Source: Pycnococcus provasolii
Taxonomy: Eukaryota > Chlorophyta > Pseudoscourfieldiophyceae > Pseudoscourfieldiales
Direction: 5' to 3'
Assembly: GCA_049487715.1 (NCBI GenBank)
Contig: CP150567.1
Coordinates: 496,001-560,000, forward strand
Length of the DNA stretch: 64,000 nt
Shown here: positions 28,975 through 38,387 of the stretch, piece after piece
How the letters are laid out: every line of letters starts with the position of its first letter
Position numbering within the stretch: the first letter of the stretch is position 1
The notes under the pieces: model-generated
Databases searched by the model: none
Told to the model about the DNA's origin: nothing
What the model saw: only the letters and a program-made list of their open reading frames with translations
Translations under genes and position numbers: made by a program

Positions 28975-29640
28975 ATGCTCGCTGTGTGCCGCACGTGGAA
29001 GCTCGCACTCGGAGGGGAAGAGCCGTGGCTCGATGCGTATCTAACATTAGAGAATAATTGTGGACTTGCCTTGCCGCAAGGCCCATTCGCGCGAATGCGA
29101 CGCACGGAGTGGCTCAGCCGCGGCATTGCCACGGACACGACGGGACGGCGCACGACGGCACCTGGATACGACGGCGCCGAGTGGAAAGACATGTTGGTCG
29201 AGCGCATTCGAGACTTGGAGCGCACTTGCATCACAAGCGACGAGCTCTGTAATGGCGAATGGTTCTTCCATTTCAAGGAAGGCGCAGGGCCTTGGTGGTG
29301 CGACCGTGACCCGTATTGGATCAGCGGCGAGGACTTGAACGCAAGCCTTCGCGTCGTGTTTACGGACAATTCGTGCTCGGATGAAAAGGCACTGCGCAGG
29401 GAGGTGCGTGTGGTGAGCGCGCACAACCCGTTTGAGGAGGACATTGGCGACGCGGGCATACGTTGGCGTTTTGTCACGAAGAGCAATCGTAAAGCCGCGC
29501 AGGATAGAGGCTGTTTTATACGCGACTGGCCCGTCGGTCCGACGCTCCAGGTATCGCGAAGTGCGCTTGATGGCGCTTGGGTGATTGAGAACGCGTGGGT
29601 ATTTTACACGCCCGTTCCTTCGAAGGAAACCGCTTCATAG
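28975..29640 (+). CDS. F-box-like protein, 5' end uncertain
   Basis: From the ATG at 28975 the frame gives 221 residues. The frame also stays open upstream, where 'CDLLNELCASDLRARVRSLLAMLAVCRTWKLAL' resembles an F-box, but no in-frame ATG exists there. CTAGGGTTAGG, the telo-box word found in promoters here, lies at 28952-28962 within that upstream part. So either translation starts at 28975 and only half of the F-box is kept, or a spliced upstream exon supplies the start. The rest ('GEWFFHFKEGAGPWWCDRDPYW', 'IRWRFVTKSN') resembles the C-terminal domain of uncharacterised F-box proteins. Confidence 0.6.
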   Translation: MLAVCRTWKLALGGEEPWLDAYLTLENNCGLALPQGPFARMRRTEWLSRGIATDTTGRRTTAPGYDGAEWKDMLVERIRDLERTCITSDELCNGEWFFHFKEGAGPWWCDRDPYWISGEDLNASLRVVFTDNSCSDEKALRREVRVVSAHNPFEEDIGDAGIRWRFVTKSNRKAAQDRGCFIRDWPVGPTLQVSRSALDGAWVIENAWVFYTPVPSKETAS

Positions 29641-30134
29641 AAGTTGATCGCTGGATTCTTCATACATGTGCGTGTGTGGACGAATGAAAATTAAATGACA
29701 ACCTACCTTTAAGAAAGCTCAAGCAAAGACTGACTGAGGAAAAACACCTGAGATGATATCAGAACGCATATGTGACAAAGCACACTGACATACTCTATAC
29801 ATACTGTTAATAAACACTTCGAAGCTCAACGCCAGACCCAACCCCCAAACCAAACCCCCAAACCCAACCCCCAAATAAAAACCCAACCAACCCGACCGCC
29901 GCCATTTACAAACCAAACCCCCATCCTAAAACAGTAATAACCACTAGGAAGTAGAGCTCGCCGAACCGGTATCCCCCCGGGACCCCTCTGGCTCTTTATG
30001 AGTTTCGAGCCATACACTTCTCCCCCCCCCCCCCTTCGGCCCTTATCCCTTTTTTTTAGCCTTCATTCTCTCGCCCAACAAACTACCGAAGATGCTCACC
30101 ATGTCCCCCCTCCTCGCTCGCCTCTTCTCGCCTC
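29641..30134. promoter_or_regulatory. Upstream region of bL27
   Basis: A CCCAAACC/CCCCCAAA-rich block lies at 29836-29880, followed by a C run at 30021-30035. No upstream exon of bL27 could be fixed. ATGs at 30092 and 30101 open a targeting-like peptide in another frame. Confidence 0.45.
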
Positions 30135-30551
30135 ATGCCTCAGGTGCAGTGCGCGCACAAGAAGGGAAGTGGAAGCACGAAGAACGGACGAGACAGTAAC
30201 GCGCAGCGAATGGGCGTGAAGGTGTACGGAAACCAAGCCGTCAAAGCGGGAGGGATCATCATCAGGCAGCGTGGTACATCCTTCCACCCCGGAAACAACG
30301 TCGGTCTCGGTAAGGACTACACCATCTACTCGCTCATCGAGGGGAAGGTGTGCTTCGAGGACAACACACATAAGCGAGGCACGAAGAGAGTCTCCGTGTA
30401 CCCCAATGGAGACGACGCGCCCGGAAATGGCTCCAAGCAAAACGCGGAATTCGTCAAGGGCAAGTACTTCGCCAAACGAGAGGCGGCGCGTCAGGGGCGG
30501 CGGCGGCGAGCGCGGAGTAAACGCGCGGTCCTTGCAGTCGCACGACGCTAA
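30135..30551 (+). CDS. RPL27: Ribosomal protein bL27, plastid type
   Basis: The core '[28 protein letters not shown]...[35 protein letters not shown]' is unmistakable bL27, a large-subunit protein that reaches the peptidyl-transferase centre. The C-terminal extension 'KRVSVYP...' followed by a basic tail is typical of plastid rather than mitochondrial members. The only in-frame ATG (30135) leaves just 'MPQVQC' before the core, so a transit peptide is missing. A Ser/Leu/Arg-rich leader starting at ATG 30092 exists one frame off and would need one nucleotide, or a segment of 3n+1, removed. The true start is therefore unresolved. Confidence 0.88.
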   Translation: MPQVQCAHKKGSGSTKNGRDSNAQRMGVKVYGNQAVKAGGIIIRQRGTSFHPGNNVGLGKDYTIYSLIEGKVCFEDNTHKRGTKRVSVYPNGDDAPGNGSKQNAEFVKGKYFAKREAARQGRRRRARSKRAVLAVARR

Positions 30552-30750
30552 TGACGAGAAATCTTCTGTCGTTTGTGTAACCCGCTTGGATTTTGAGGAA
30601 ATGCAACATTTTTGTTAGGAAGAAATAGACTCTTCCTCATATACATACACTCTTCGTCGTGCTCCCTTTTAGTAGTTAGAAACCAAAAAAAAGAAAAGGT
30701 ACCGTACATACAACAAGCTACATACAAAAGTTACAAAAGGCGAGAGCTGT

Positions 30751-32082
30751 TTACGCGGTGTAGCGTTCTGGGGCGTTGCGCTTTCTGCCGACGTTCACAA
30801 GAGTATCCCAGTCGTGGCCAGGTTTGATGGAATGCATCGCATCGGCGAAGGTGCACGTAGGACCGACGCCACCGTGACGCGCCACAGCCCAGAACGTCGC
30901 AGGACTCGCGAGCGCGAGACGGCGTGGAGCAAATGCGGCGTCGTTCTTCTTCCCAGGGTCCTCCTCCGCCGCCACAGCCTCCAGCGCTCCCGCTATGAGA
31001 GCCGCGAGCACTTCCTTCGTGGGGATGTCGAGCACCACGTCCTCCTCCGCCGCACGCCTTCCCGGTGCTGTAAAGTGCACGACGAGCTTGCAATCCATAC
31101 GCCGTGTTGTCTCGTAGCGTCCTGCGAGCGCAGAGGCGAGTCGACGCTCTGCACGATTCTCCTCCTCCAGCTCCGCGCGCATGTCACGCATCGCCGCGCG
31201 AAGCCGCTTGCCAGCCGCCCCTGATGCCGAACTATTATCAAGCGCAAATGCCGCCCCACCGCTTGCAGCCGCAAGGATGTCGACCGTTGCGACTGTTCTT
31301 GCCGTCTCGTACGCCGAATCGGGTGCGCCGCCGAGCATCAGGTCCGCCGCTTTGTCTAGCCGCTTTGCTGCCGCTGCGGCTGCCGCTGCAGATGCTCGTG
31401 GACGAGCTGGTGGTGGTGCTTCCTCCTGTTCCTCCGGTGCGTCTGCCGCCTCCTCCTCCGCCTCCGCCGCAGTCCCGAGTCTGTTTCCCGTCCCCGTGGC
31501 GCGCCAGCGCACGCGCTTGTTGGCCTTCGTAGGTTCCTGTTGCGCCGCCGGTGTGCTTCGTTTCAGGGAGGCGTTTTCGCCGTTCGTCGTCGTCTCCGGC
31601 GTCGGTGTTGTTGTTGTTGTTGTTGGCGACGAGCCCAATTTTTGTCCCGCTCCAGGTGCCTTCCATCTCTGTGATTTCTTTGACGTCGTTGCGGACGGCG
31701 GTGGAGTCGTCGCCTCGGTCGCCGGTGTCGCGCCGTCAGCCGCATGGTTCTTTTCCTCCTCCACGGCTCGTTCGACGGTGAGCACGTCGTGGTTCTGCAG
31801 ACCCGCCACCTTGACTGTGACAGCGCCTTGCTGCGGCGTGAGTAGAGCGGCGTCAAGTTTGCGCGGTGGGAACCCGTGTTTGAGCACAAGGCGTGCGCGT
31901 GCGACGCGTAGGGCGGTGCAGCACATGTCGACGAGCTCGTTGAGCGTCGTGGCGTTCCCCATCGGCAGGTTCAGCGTGACGACTGCCCCTCCTCCCCCTT
32001 TCGCGTTCGGCGGGTTGCGCGCGCGTAGCGTCCAGGGCATAGATGCAGACGGGCTACTGGCCGCAGCGGGCTGTGACGCCAT
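30751..32082 (-). CDS. Ubiquitin-like/UBX-fold protein with two SHP-type Cdc48/p97-binding boxes
   Basis: A 443-residue protein. Residues 16-105 look like a ubiquitin-like fold of the OTU1/YOD1 type ('PWTLRARNPPN...VVTLNLPMGNATTLNELVDM', 'LKHGFPPRKLD', 'VAGLQNHDVLTVER'). Two boxes follow, 'WKAPGAGQKLG' (140-150) and 'WRATGTGNRLG' (193-203). These resemble the SHP box (hydrophobic, then GxGxxLG) by which p47/Shp1 binds p97/Cdc48. The C-terminal 250 residues are Ala-rich and end in a possible small folded domain. No OTU protease signature is seen. A role as a Cdc48 cofactor is inference. Confidence 0.65.
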   Translation of the reverse strand: MASQPAAASSPSASMPWTLRARNPPNAKGGGGAVVTLNLPMGNATTLNELVDMCCTALRVARARLVLKHGFPPRKLDAALLTPQQGAVTVKVAGLQNHDVLTVERAVEEEKNHAADGATPATEATTPPPSATTSKKSQRWKAPGAGQKLGSSPTTTTTTPTPETTTNGENASLKRSTPAAQQEPTKANKRVRWRATGTGNRLGTAAEAEEEAADAPEEQEEAPPPARPRASAAAAAAAAKRLDKAADLMLGGAPDSAYETARTVATVDILAAASGGAAFALDNSSASGAAGKRLRAAMRDMRAELEEENRAERRLASALAGRYETTRRMDCKLVVHFTAPGRRAAEEDVVLDIPTKEVLAALIAGALEAVAAEEDPGKKNDAAFAPRRLALASPATFWAVARHGGVGPTCTFADAMHSIKPGHDWDTLVNVGRKRNAPERYTA

Positions 32083-32178
32083 ACTTCTAAGAGTACCCTA
32101 GGGAGAGCTGCGGAATCGAAAATGTCAAAATGACATAAAAAAAATAAACCCCGAACAACTCACCAGGGGTTGATTTTT

Positions 32179-32206
32179 AAACCCCTAACTACTTTTTAGG
32201 GTTTGG
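32179..32206 (+). promoter_or_regulatory. Telo-box pair upstream of prefoldin 4
   Basis: AAACCCCTAAC (32179) and TTTTTAGGGTTTGG (32193-32206) lie about 150 bases before the PFD4 ATG. Confidence 0.5.
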
Positions 32207-32347
32207 ACTTTGCATTTTTTTTTTAGTTTTTGGTTCCTCCGCGTCCTGCTCGTCATTTTTCTTTTCTCCCAGGAAAAAAACAACCTTGCACTCAGCAGTC
32301 AGACTTTTGCGTTTTGCGTTTTCGCAGTTGTTAACAGTACGTGCTTG

Positions 32348-32713
32348 ATGAGCGAGGTTGTGGTGACGAAAGATGACCAGGCGTCGATCAACTTGTTCGG
32401 GCGCCTCAACAACAGGTACCACGAAGCGTCGAACGAACTCGCGTCCCTGAAGAAGAAACTTGAAGACCTCGAGGAGGCGTCTAACGAAATCATGATCTCT
32501 GACGAAGATAACACCAAGTACCTGCTCGGAGAAGTCTTCGTGCGCGTCGAAAACGACGAAGCGGACGAGCTCATCGACAACGAAACGGAACGATCCAAAG
32601 CGGAGATCGAGAAACTTCACGAGGAAATGAACCAGGCAAAGTCGAAAATGGAAGAACTCAAAGTCGTTCTCTACGCCAAGTTTGGAAATAATATCAACCT
32701 GGAAGAGGACTAA
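32348..32713 (+). CDS. PFD4: Prefoldin subunit 4 (beta type)
   Basis: This 121-residue protein has two coiled-coil helices around a beta hairpin: 'VTKDDQASINLFGRLNNRYHEASNELASLKKKLEDLEEASNEIMI', then 'YLLGEVFVRVENDEADELI', then 'ETERSKAEIEKLHEEMNQAKSKMEELKVVLYAKFGNNINLEED'. This matches PFD4 in length and ending. Prefoldin hands nascent actin and tubulin to CCT, whose alpha subunit is also in this window. Upstream in-frame sequence is leader; the ATG at 32348 is the family start. Confidence 0.95.
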   Translation: MSEVVVTKDDQASINLFGRLNNRYHEASNELASLKKKLEDLEEASNEIMISDEDNTKYLLGEVFVRVENDEADELIDNETERSKAEIEKLHEEMNQAKSKMEELKVVLYAKFGNNINLEED

Positions 32714-33317
32714 GACTGCGATCGTTCAAGCGCTAAGACCGCTCTTTCAGTAATGGTGTGTACTTTACTTTGTCCAACGGTATCGTCCATTGACACCACT
32801 CACACTCACATGTCGTTTTGCGCTGGCGTCCGGCGTAAGAGCTCCACTTGGCGCTTGTTGTCGCTGTTGTCGTCACCATCGCCACGCACCACCAGCTTGC
32901 TAGATAAGCGGTCGCACCGTACGCGTCGTCGGGAAGTAGTGCGACGCGCGCGCGTCAACTTGCTGCGCTCCACCGAACGAGTGTGTCACATGCTGGACCA
33001 AACAGTCTAAAAATAGTCTGTGTCGTGAGAGAAGCTAGGAAATCGGGGACCCGTCGTGGACTGGAAAATCGGTCTCTCACAAAAGTGACCACTCGGGATC
33101 CCGGTCGTGCACACTGCACAAAAGCACGTGACATGTTGGCATATATGCGAATCGTGCAGTCCAGTCTTCCTCCGGTCGAAGATGAAACTTCGGCCGGTGG
33201 TCATCACGGCTGACAGCAGGTGCCAGGTGGTTTTATCGCAGCGCAACCGAGCTCACGCACGAGCGCAATAGGCTGCGCGAGAGGGCGCGGTATGCTGCGA
33301 GCCGATCGGAGGAACAG
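32714..33317. other. Intergenic region
   Basis: No supported gene. GGGATCCCGGTC at 33095-33106 is the reverse complement of the GACCGGGATCCC word at 1867 and 20564. The frame of the following small gene is open back to about 33190. Confidence 0.35.
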
Positions 33318-33563
33318 ATGCATGTCTACATGAACGTGCCGTTCATGCCGTTAGCGTGGTTGTGGATGTTTCTCACGCGCGTCACGTTTCCGTTGATATA
33401 CGCCATCAACGAGATATGGAGGCAGCCAAAATTAAGGAACAGCTTGCGAAAGCATGGCTATGATGCCCATAAGGTGGAAATCGTTTTGCAATGTGGGAAA
33501 CACGAATTGGACATGTATGAAAGGAAATTCATTGCTGTCTATGACAGCAAAAAAAAGGACTAA
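33318..33563 (+). CDS. Small protein with one hydrophobic segment (possibly last exon)
   Basis: From ATG 33318 the frame gives 81 residues with a hydrophobic stretch 'MPLAWLWMFLTRVTFPLIYAI' and a basic C terminus. The same frame is open for some 40 codons upstream, with a polar Arg/Glu-rich stretch ('TELTHERNRLRERARY') that looks like protein. TTATCGCAG at 33231-33239 could be a splice acceptor, so this may be the last exon of a longer gene. Not recognised. Confidence 0.4.
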   Translation: MHVYMNVPFMPLAWLWMFLTRVTFPLIYAINEIWRQPKLRNSLRKHGYDAHKVEIVLQCGKHELDMYERKFIAVYDSKKKD

Positions 33564-33875
33564 ACTGCAGAGACGGTGGGAGTCGTGGGGAAGGCGGAGT
33601 GTGGAAGGCGAGTGCTGAGCAAAAAGAAAACATTTCAGCCCAAAGAAAAAAGGTAGCCCAAACAAAGCATCCAAGATGCACCGACAAAGGGCAGATTTCT
33701 CATTTCTCTGTTTATTTGTTACAAAAGCTTGCCATGGCAAGAAGAGTGGTTGCTATAGTTGGTTGACTGCATTGTTGTGTGCGGCACACATGGCCTCGCC
33801 TTGAAAATAGGCGGTTGGCCGGCCGCACATCATATGTGGAAATTACGTCGTTGAAGCGAGCAGTGCAATCTAACC
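33564..33875. other. Convergent intergenic spacer
   Basis: 3' flanks of two convergent genes; nothing else is seen. Confidence 0.4.
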
Positions 33876-35477
33876 CTAAAAAAGCAACCAAGAAAGCAAA
33901 AGGACCATCGTCGAAAGCAACGAATGCGTCGCGTGTGCAGCACTCTTGACCTCGTTGAGCTGAGGGTACTCGAGCTCTAACGTGATGTCGCCCGTGGTGA
34001 TGGCCTCCGCGTTGATGATCTGCACAGCCTTCGAGCTGTTGAACACGGCGTCATTGTCTGCACAGATCTTTCCCGTCTTGTACATTTTCATCTTGTTAGC
34101 CTGAGACACGAAGTCGTCGTGGGGATTCACGCCCTTGCCAAGAAGTGTTGAGAACGCGGCATTTCTCACGTCCGCTGCGCCAATTCTACCACCCGGAGGT
34201 GCCGGCGCACTGCCACCTGAGGCCAAGATCGGAGCACCCGGCGGTGGCGCCATCACCTTTAAGATGGCGTTGCCCGCGGCACTGAGCATCTTGTACGAGC
34301 CCGCAAAGTCGTAGCAACTCATGACGCGCATGAACGTGTGGCCCACCTTGATTTTGTGGTAGATGTTGCCACCCGTGACGCGGTCGAGCGTGATGGCTGG
34401 GAAGCCGCCATTCTCCGCGCCTTTGCTGTCCACCGTCAGGTTACCCTCCTCGTTGTCGCACACGAGCTCCACCCACGTGCGATCGCCCTCCCCGGGCATG
34501 CGCCTCGTGACGTTGCGGCAGAGCGTCTTCGCCGCCTCCGACTCGGGCGACGGCGGCGCGGGGTACATCGTCAAATTCTTCCCGTCGATCAAACCGCCGT
34601 CACCGCGAATCAGCAATAGCAGGTAGTGGCTCGTGCTGTTCGCGATCGTGATTGTGCCGACGGAGCTGTTGAGGTTTGCGCGGTACGCGGAAAGGCCGTC
34701 GGCGGAGATTGGTCCCTTGTCGTTCATCAGCGTGACGGTGTCGAACGTCCCGCCAGCCAGTCCCGTCGAGTGGATGGAGCCTTTCGTGACGTTCACCTTC
34801 ATCTTCGTCTCGTCCAGCAGACACGCGGTGGGTATCACAACCTCGATGTCAGAGCGCGCGCACGAAACCTCGCCGTAGCTGCTTTCGGACGTCGACGAGT
34901 ACAGAAGCACGTCCGTGTACGCCTTGCGCTCGAATCGCTTCGTCTCGTCGTCGTAGATTTCGCGGTACTCGGTATCTATTGAAAACTTCGTCATGCGCTT
35001 GAGCAGGCCCTTGTTGCGCGCTCGGTTGCGCACCTTGAACACGATTGTGTCAAGCTCAGGGTCCGGGTCGGCGATTATCTTATACGTGCCGTACTCCTGC
35101 TCAAGTGTCAGCTGGTCAATCTGCCCAGCGCGCGCGTACACGATTTTCGTTCCACGCGTGAACACGACATCTTTCTGGCTTTCGATGTCGATTCGGTATC
35201 TGAACTCTTCCTCAAGCTCGTAGCGCGGGAAGCGGCAGCTTTCCGCTTGCTCGAGCATCACGGCGCCGACGAGGAGGAGAACGAATACTCCAAGGCCAAG
35301 AAAGTTCAGGAATCGCCTGAGGAACCTTTGGAATCTCTTTTTGGACATTTCCAGCGCCGCCTGAGCCGCCTCGAACTTGCGCCGAGCCTCCATGGCGCGC
35401 GTGTACGCCGTGTCCTCGAGCAGAGGTTCCTGCAGGTCCTCCGGCTTCGCCTCCTTCTTCGCCTTTTTGCGAAACAT
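33876..35477 (-). CDS. Single-pass membrane protein with large beta-rich lumenal domain, unknown
   Basis: The 533-residue protein begins with a cytosolic leader carrying a dileucine-like 'DLQEPLLEDTAY' and a helix 'ARRKFEAAQAALEMSKKRFQRFLRRF', followed by a membrane helix (about 58-78, 'LGLGVFVLLLVGAVML'). The rest is predicted lumenal or extracellular, with possible N-glycosylation sites (NVT, NSS, NLT) and repeated beta-strand patterns such as 'GTFDTVTLMNDKGPISADGL' and 'VGTITIANSTSHYLLLLIRGDGG'. These resemble adhesin-like stacked strands. A hydrophobic C terminus 'STMVLLLSWLLF' could be a GPI signal or second anchor. No family is recognised. The start at 35477 is the first ATG. Confidence 0.7.
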   Translation of the reverse strand: MFRKKAKKEAKPEDLQEPLLEDTAYTRAMEARRKFEAAQAALEMSKKRFQRFLRRFLNFLGLGVFVLLLVGAVMLEQAESCRFPRYELEEEFRYRIDIESQKDVVFTRGTKIVYARAGQIDQLTLEQEYGTYKIIADPDPELDTIVFKVRNRARNKGLLKRMTKFSIDTEYREIYDDETKRFERKAYTDVLLYSSTSESSYGEVSCARSDIEVVIPTACLLDETKMKVNVTKGSIHSTGLAGGTFDTVTLMNDKGPISADGLSAYRANLNSSVGTITIANSTSHYLLLLIRGDGGLIDGKNLTMYPAPPSPESEAAKTLCRNVTRRMPGEGDRTWVELVCDNEEGNLTVDSKGAENGGFPAITLDRVTGGNIYHKIKVGHTFMRVMSCYDFAGSYKMLSAAGNAILKVMAPPPGAPILASGGSAPAPPGGRIGAADVRNAAFSTLLGKGVNPHDDFVSQANKMKMYKTGKICADNDAVFNSSKAVQIINAEAITTGDITLELEYPQLNEVKSAAHATHSLLSTMVLLLSWLLF

Positions 35478-35696
35478 TATCAAAAGTCGTCACTCACTCT
35501 CGTAATAATGCCAAACCTTAACCTTAAGACACCTCACCCAACCTAACCTAACACCTTCCTTCCTCGAGCAAGCAAGTCTCCACTCAAGCAAGAAGTTCAA
35601 CGCCGAGACCAACCAACCCAGCCGCTGGACGGCTTATTCGTCCTTATGTAAGCCGCGCACTAGCCTTAGGAAGTATGTACGGGTGAATACACTACA

Positions 35697-35988
<292 letters not shown>

Positions 35989-36236
35989 CAAGTGACCGAA
36001 GACTGCAAGGGCTTGTTGTTTGTGCAAGAAACAGGCGGGGGACGGACCACTTCCTTTTGCGAGTCGAGGGAGTGCGCCGGGTCCCGAGGTGCGCCAACTC
36101 CTCCCCCTTGTTGCTACATAGAACTAGGGTAGTGTTCGCTTTCTTGTGAGTTTGCTTTTGTTCGAGCTCCTAAGCTTAGTGTGGAGGAGGGGGAGGCTCC
36201 GTGCAACGGTTCCAGGTTGGGGAGTGGATCTATCCG

Positions 36237-36270
36237 GGTTCGGGTTAGGGTTAGGGTTAGGGTTAGGGTT
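36237..36270 (+). promoter_or_regulatory. TTAGGG array in TAF4 promoter
   Basis: Four or more perfect tandem TTAGGG units lie about 70 bases before the TAF4 ATG. Confidence 0.7.
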
Positions 36271-36338
36271 CTCGTCCTTTTATTTTCGGCCTGCTTTGTT
36301 CGTTTCCATAGTGGTAAGTATTCTTTCCGCTGCTGCTC

Positions 36339-38215
36339 ATGGCGGGCCCATCCGGCGGCGGCGGTGGCGGTGGCGGTGGTGGTGGCGGCAACGCGCCTGC
36401 GTCCCACCCCCCTGGTGGACCTGGCTGGCTGTTGGGTGGTGGTGCAGGTGCTGCTGCTGGTGGTGGTGCTGGGTCTCAGGGTGGTGGTGGTGGGTCTCAG
36501 GCGCAGGTTCCTGTGGTGGGGTCTTACCCTGTGGGGGCTCCGGGGCCGATGGTGCACTCCGCGCACGCATACCAGCAGGCGCAGGCGCGTGCACAGGCAG
36601 CGGCGGCGCAGCAGCAGCAGCAGCATCACGGTCACGCCGGCATGGTGAGCTCACCACCCCAGCTGCAGCAAAGACAAGCCGCGCAACAACATAAGCTGAA
36701 ATTTCCAGAGCTCTTCGCGAGGCTAGAATCGTGCCCCGCTGTCGTTCAAGGCAACCCGAGGACCAGACAAGAGCTCGCGGAACTTAAGGGGAAGTACGTT
36801 CAAATTCTTCAAGCAGGTCAAATGAGCAAGCAGGACCTCATGAAATGTGTGAGGCAGATTGTAGGCGACAACGCTTTGAAGCAGGCTTTGAACAGTCTTC
36901 ACCGTGACCACTTGATCACCAGCAGCAGCAGCACCAGCAGCACCAGCAGCACCAGCAGCAAGTGGCACCACAGCCGACACCGGCGCTGGGTGGTGGTGGG
37001 GCGGATCTTCTCGATGACCTACTTGCTGAACCACAGCCTGCTCAAGCCCCAGCTGCGGCACCTCAACCTCAGCCTCAGCCTCCGGCACCCCCACAGCCAG
37101 CGGCTGTGCCTCCTGCGCGTGTTAGTACGCCTGCACCTGCAAATCTGACCCCAGAGGAGAAGGAGGAGAGAGAGCGGATACGCAAAGAAAATAAGAACAA
37201 GCGCGCGAGAGAAAGACGTGCGGAGAAAAAGAGGCAAAACGAGGGCGGAGCGCCCGTGACAGCGCCAACGCCGCCGCCGGATGCCCCCCAGAATGATGGA
37301 AATGCACCAACACCGAACCCGCCGCAGGCTGCTGTGGTGGGTCAAAAGCGAAAGGCGGACGAAATATCGGCGGAGGATGCAAGTCTCGACAACATCATGG
37401 GCACACAAGGAGGAGAGGAGCAGGAGAGGCAGGCGCTGCTTGCCTCCATCCAAGCAGACGGTGGAAACTTGCCAGCAGCCTCTACAACGTACGGTGCCGT
37501 GCGTGACGGTGCGAATGCCTGCGAACTTGACGCGCTGTGTAAGATAACGGCGCGCGCGTGCGAGGTGCACAAGCTCGGCAGCGGCGCGGCTGCGCGCGCC
37601 GTGCGATGTGTGGATCTAGCGGTGGAAATGCAGATGAAGCAGCTGCTGCGCAGGCTCGTGAGCTTCCGCGACCAGCGTATTGGCGCTCAGCGCGTCAAGG
37701 CGCGTCTCGACGCCATGCTGTCGGGTACCCCCGCCGCCGCATCGGACGGCGCGTCCGCGTCTGCGTCCACGTCCGTGCCTGCGGGCTTTGACGCGCGCGT
37801 GCGAGAGCGTGTACGCACGTATAACGCGGCATGCTCCGCAACTCTCGCAGCGCAGCGCGCTGAAGAGCGCGAGATGCTGCTTCGTGCTGCGCAGGAAGCT
37901 GGGGGAAACCTCGACGAAAAGTCGGGCGCCTTCTGGGAGAAGGTGAGGCGCGAACAGCACGAGGCTGAGGCGACAAAGCGTGCGGCTGCGGCTAACGAGG
38001 CTGCTGCTGCTGCGTTGGGCGGTAGTGGCATTGCGGCACGCTGGGCAGCATGGACCGACACCACAAAAGCAACGCCGCCAGCTGAGGTGCAAGATGGTGC
38101 ACCTCAGGAGGGTAAGGCTTCCTCGCTGCTCACCTCGCGTGATGTGCTCGCTCTGATTGAACGCGAGCACGGCCTTTGGCCCATCAGCGCACGTGCCGCT
38201 GCAACGTCGTGGTGA
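36339..38215 (+). CDS. TAF4: TAF4 (TFIID subunit) with RST domain
   Basis: The first exon encodes a Gly/Pro/Gln-rich leader and an RST (RCD1-SRO-TAF4) domain, 'QELAELKGKYVQILQAGQMSKQDLMKCVRQIVGDNALKQAL', at about 140-180. The second frame encodes Pro/Gln-rich linkers, a basic helix and a C-terminal histone-fold-like region ('DALCKITARACEVHKLG...VDLAVEMQMKQLLRRLVSFRDQR') ending in 'LTSRDVLALIEREHGLWP', the typical TAF4 end. The frames join if 36904-36962 (59 nt) is removed, giving about 605 residues. The acceptor would be CAGCAAG, so a 1-nt indel in the CAG/CAC repeat is also possible. RST in TAF4 points to the plant lineage. Confidence 0.82.
36904..36962 (+). other. Candidate 59-nt intron in TAF4, made of CAG/CAC repeat
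   Basis: GTGACC donor, CAGCAAG acceptor. Length restores the frame. The donor could instead be at 36895 (68 nt). In the downstream frame the same bases would read as poly-Gln/His, so coding use with a frameshift cannot be excluded. Confidence 0.4.
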
Positions 38216-38387
38216 CCAGAAGTTGTGTATTCTCAACTTTGTTCAAAAACTTTTTCAAAAGTGTTTTGTTTTACTTTTTGTTCAAAATCTCCATGTTTCC
38301 TGTGTTCCTTCACGAGCACCCCCTTTTCTATTTATCGTTAAAAAAAAACCGACACGAAGACGCACGTTTTTTTCTCCATCATCTTGC

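Noticed and set aside
36237-36270. A chromosome end near the TTAGGG array
   Set aside because: Genes continue normally on both sides, the array is short, and similar tracts precede many genes.
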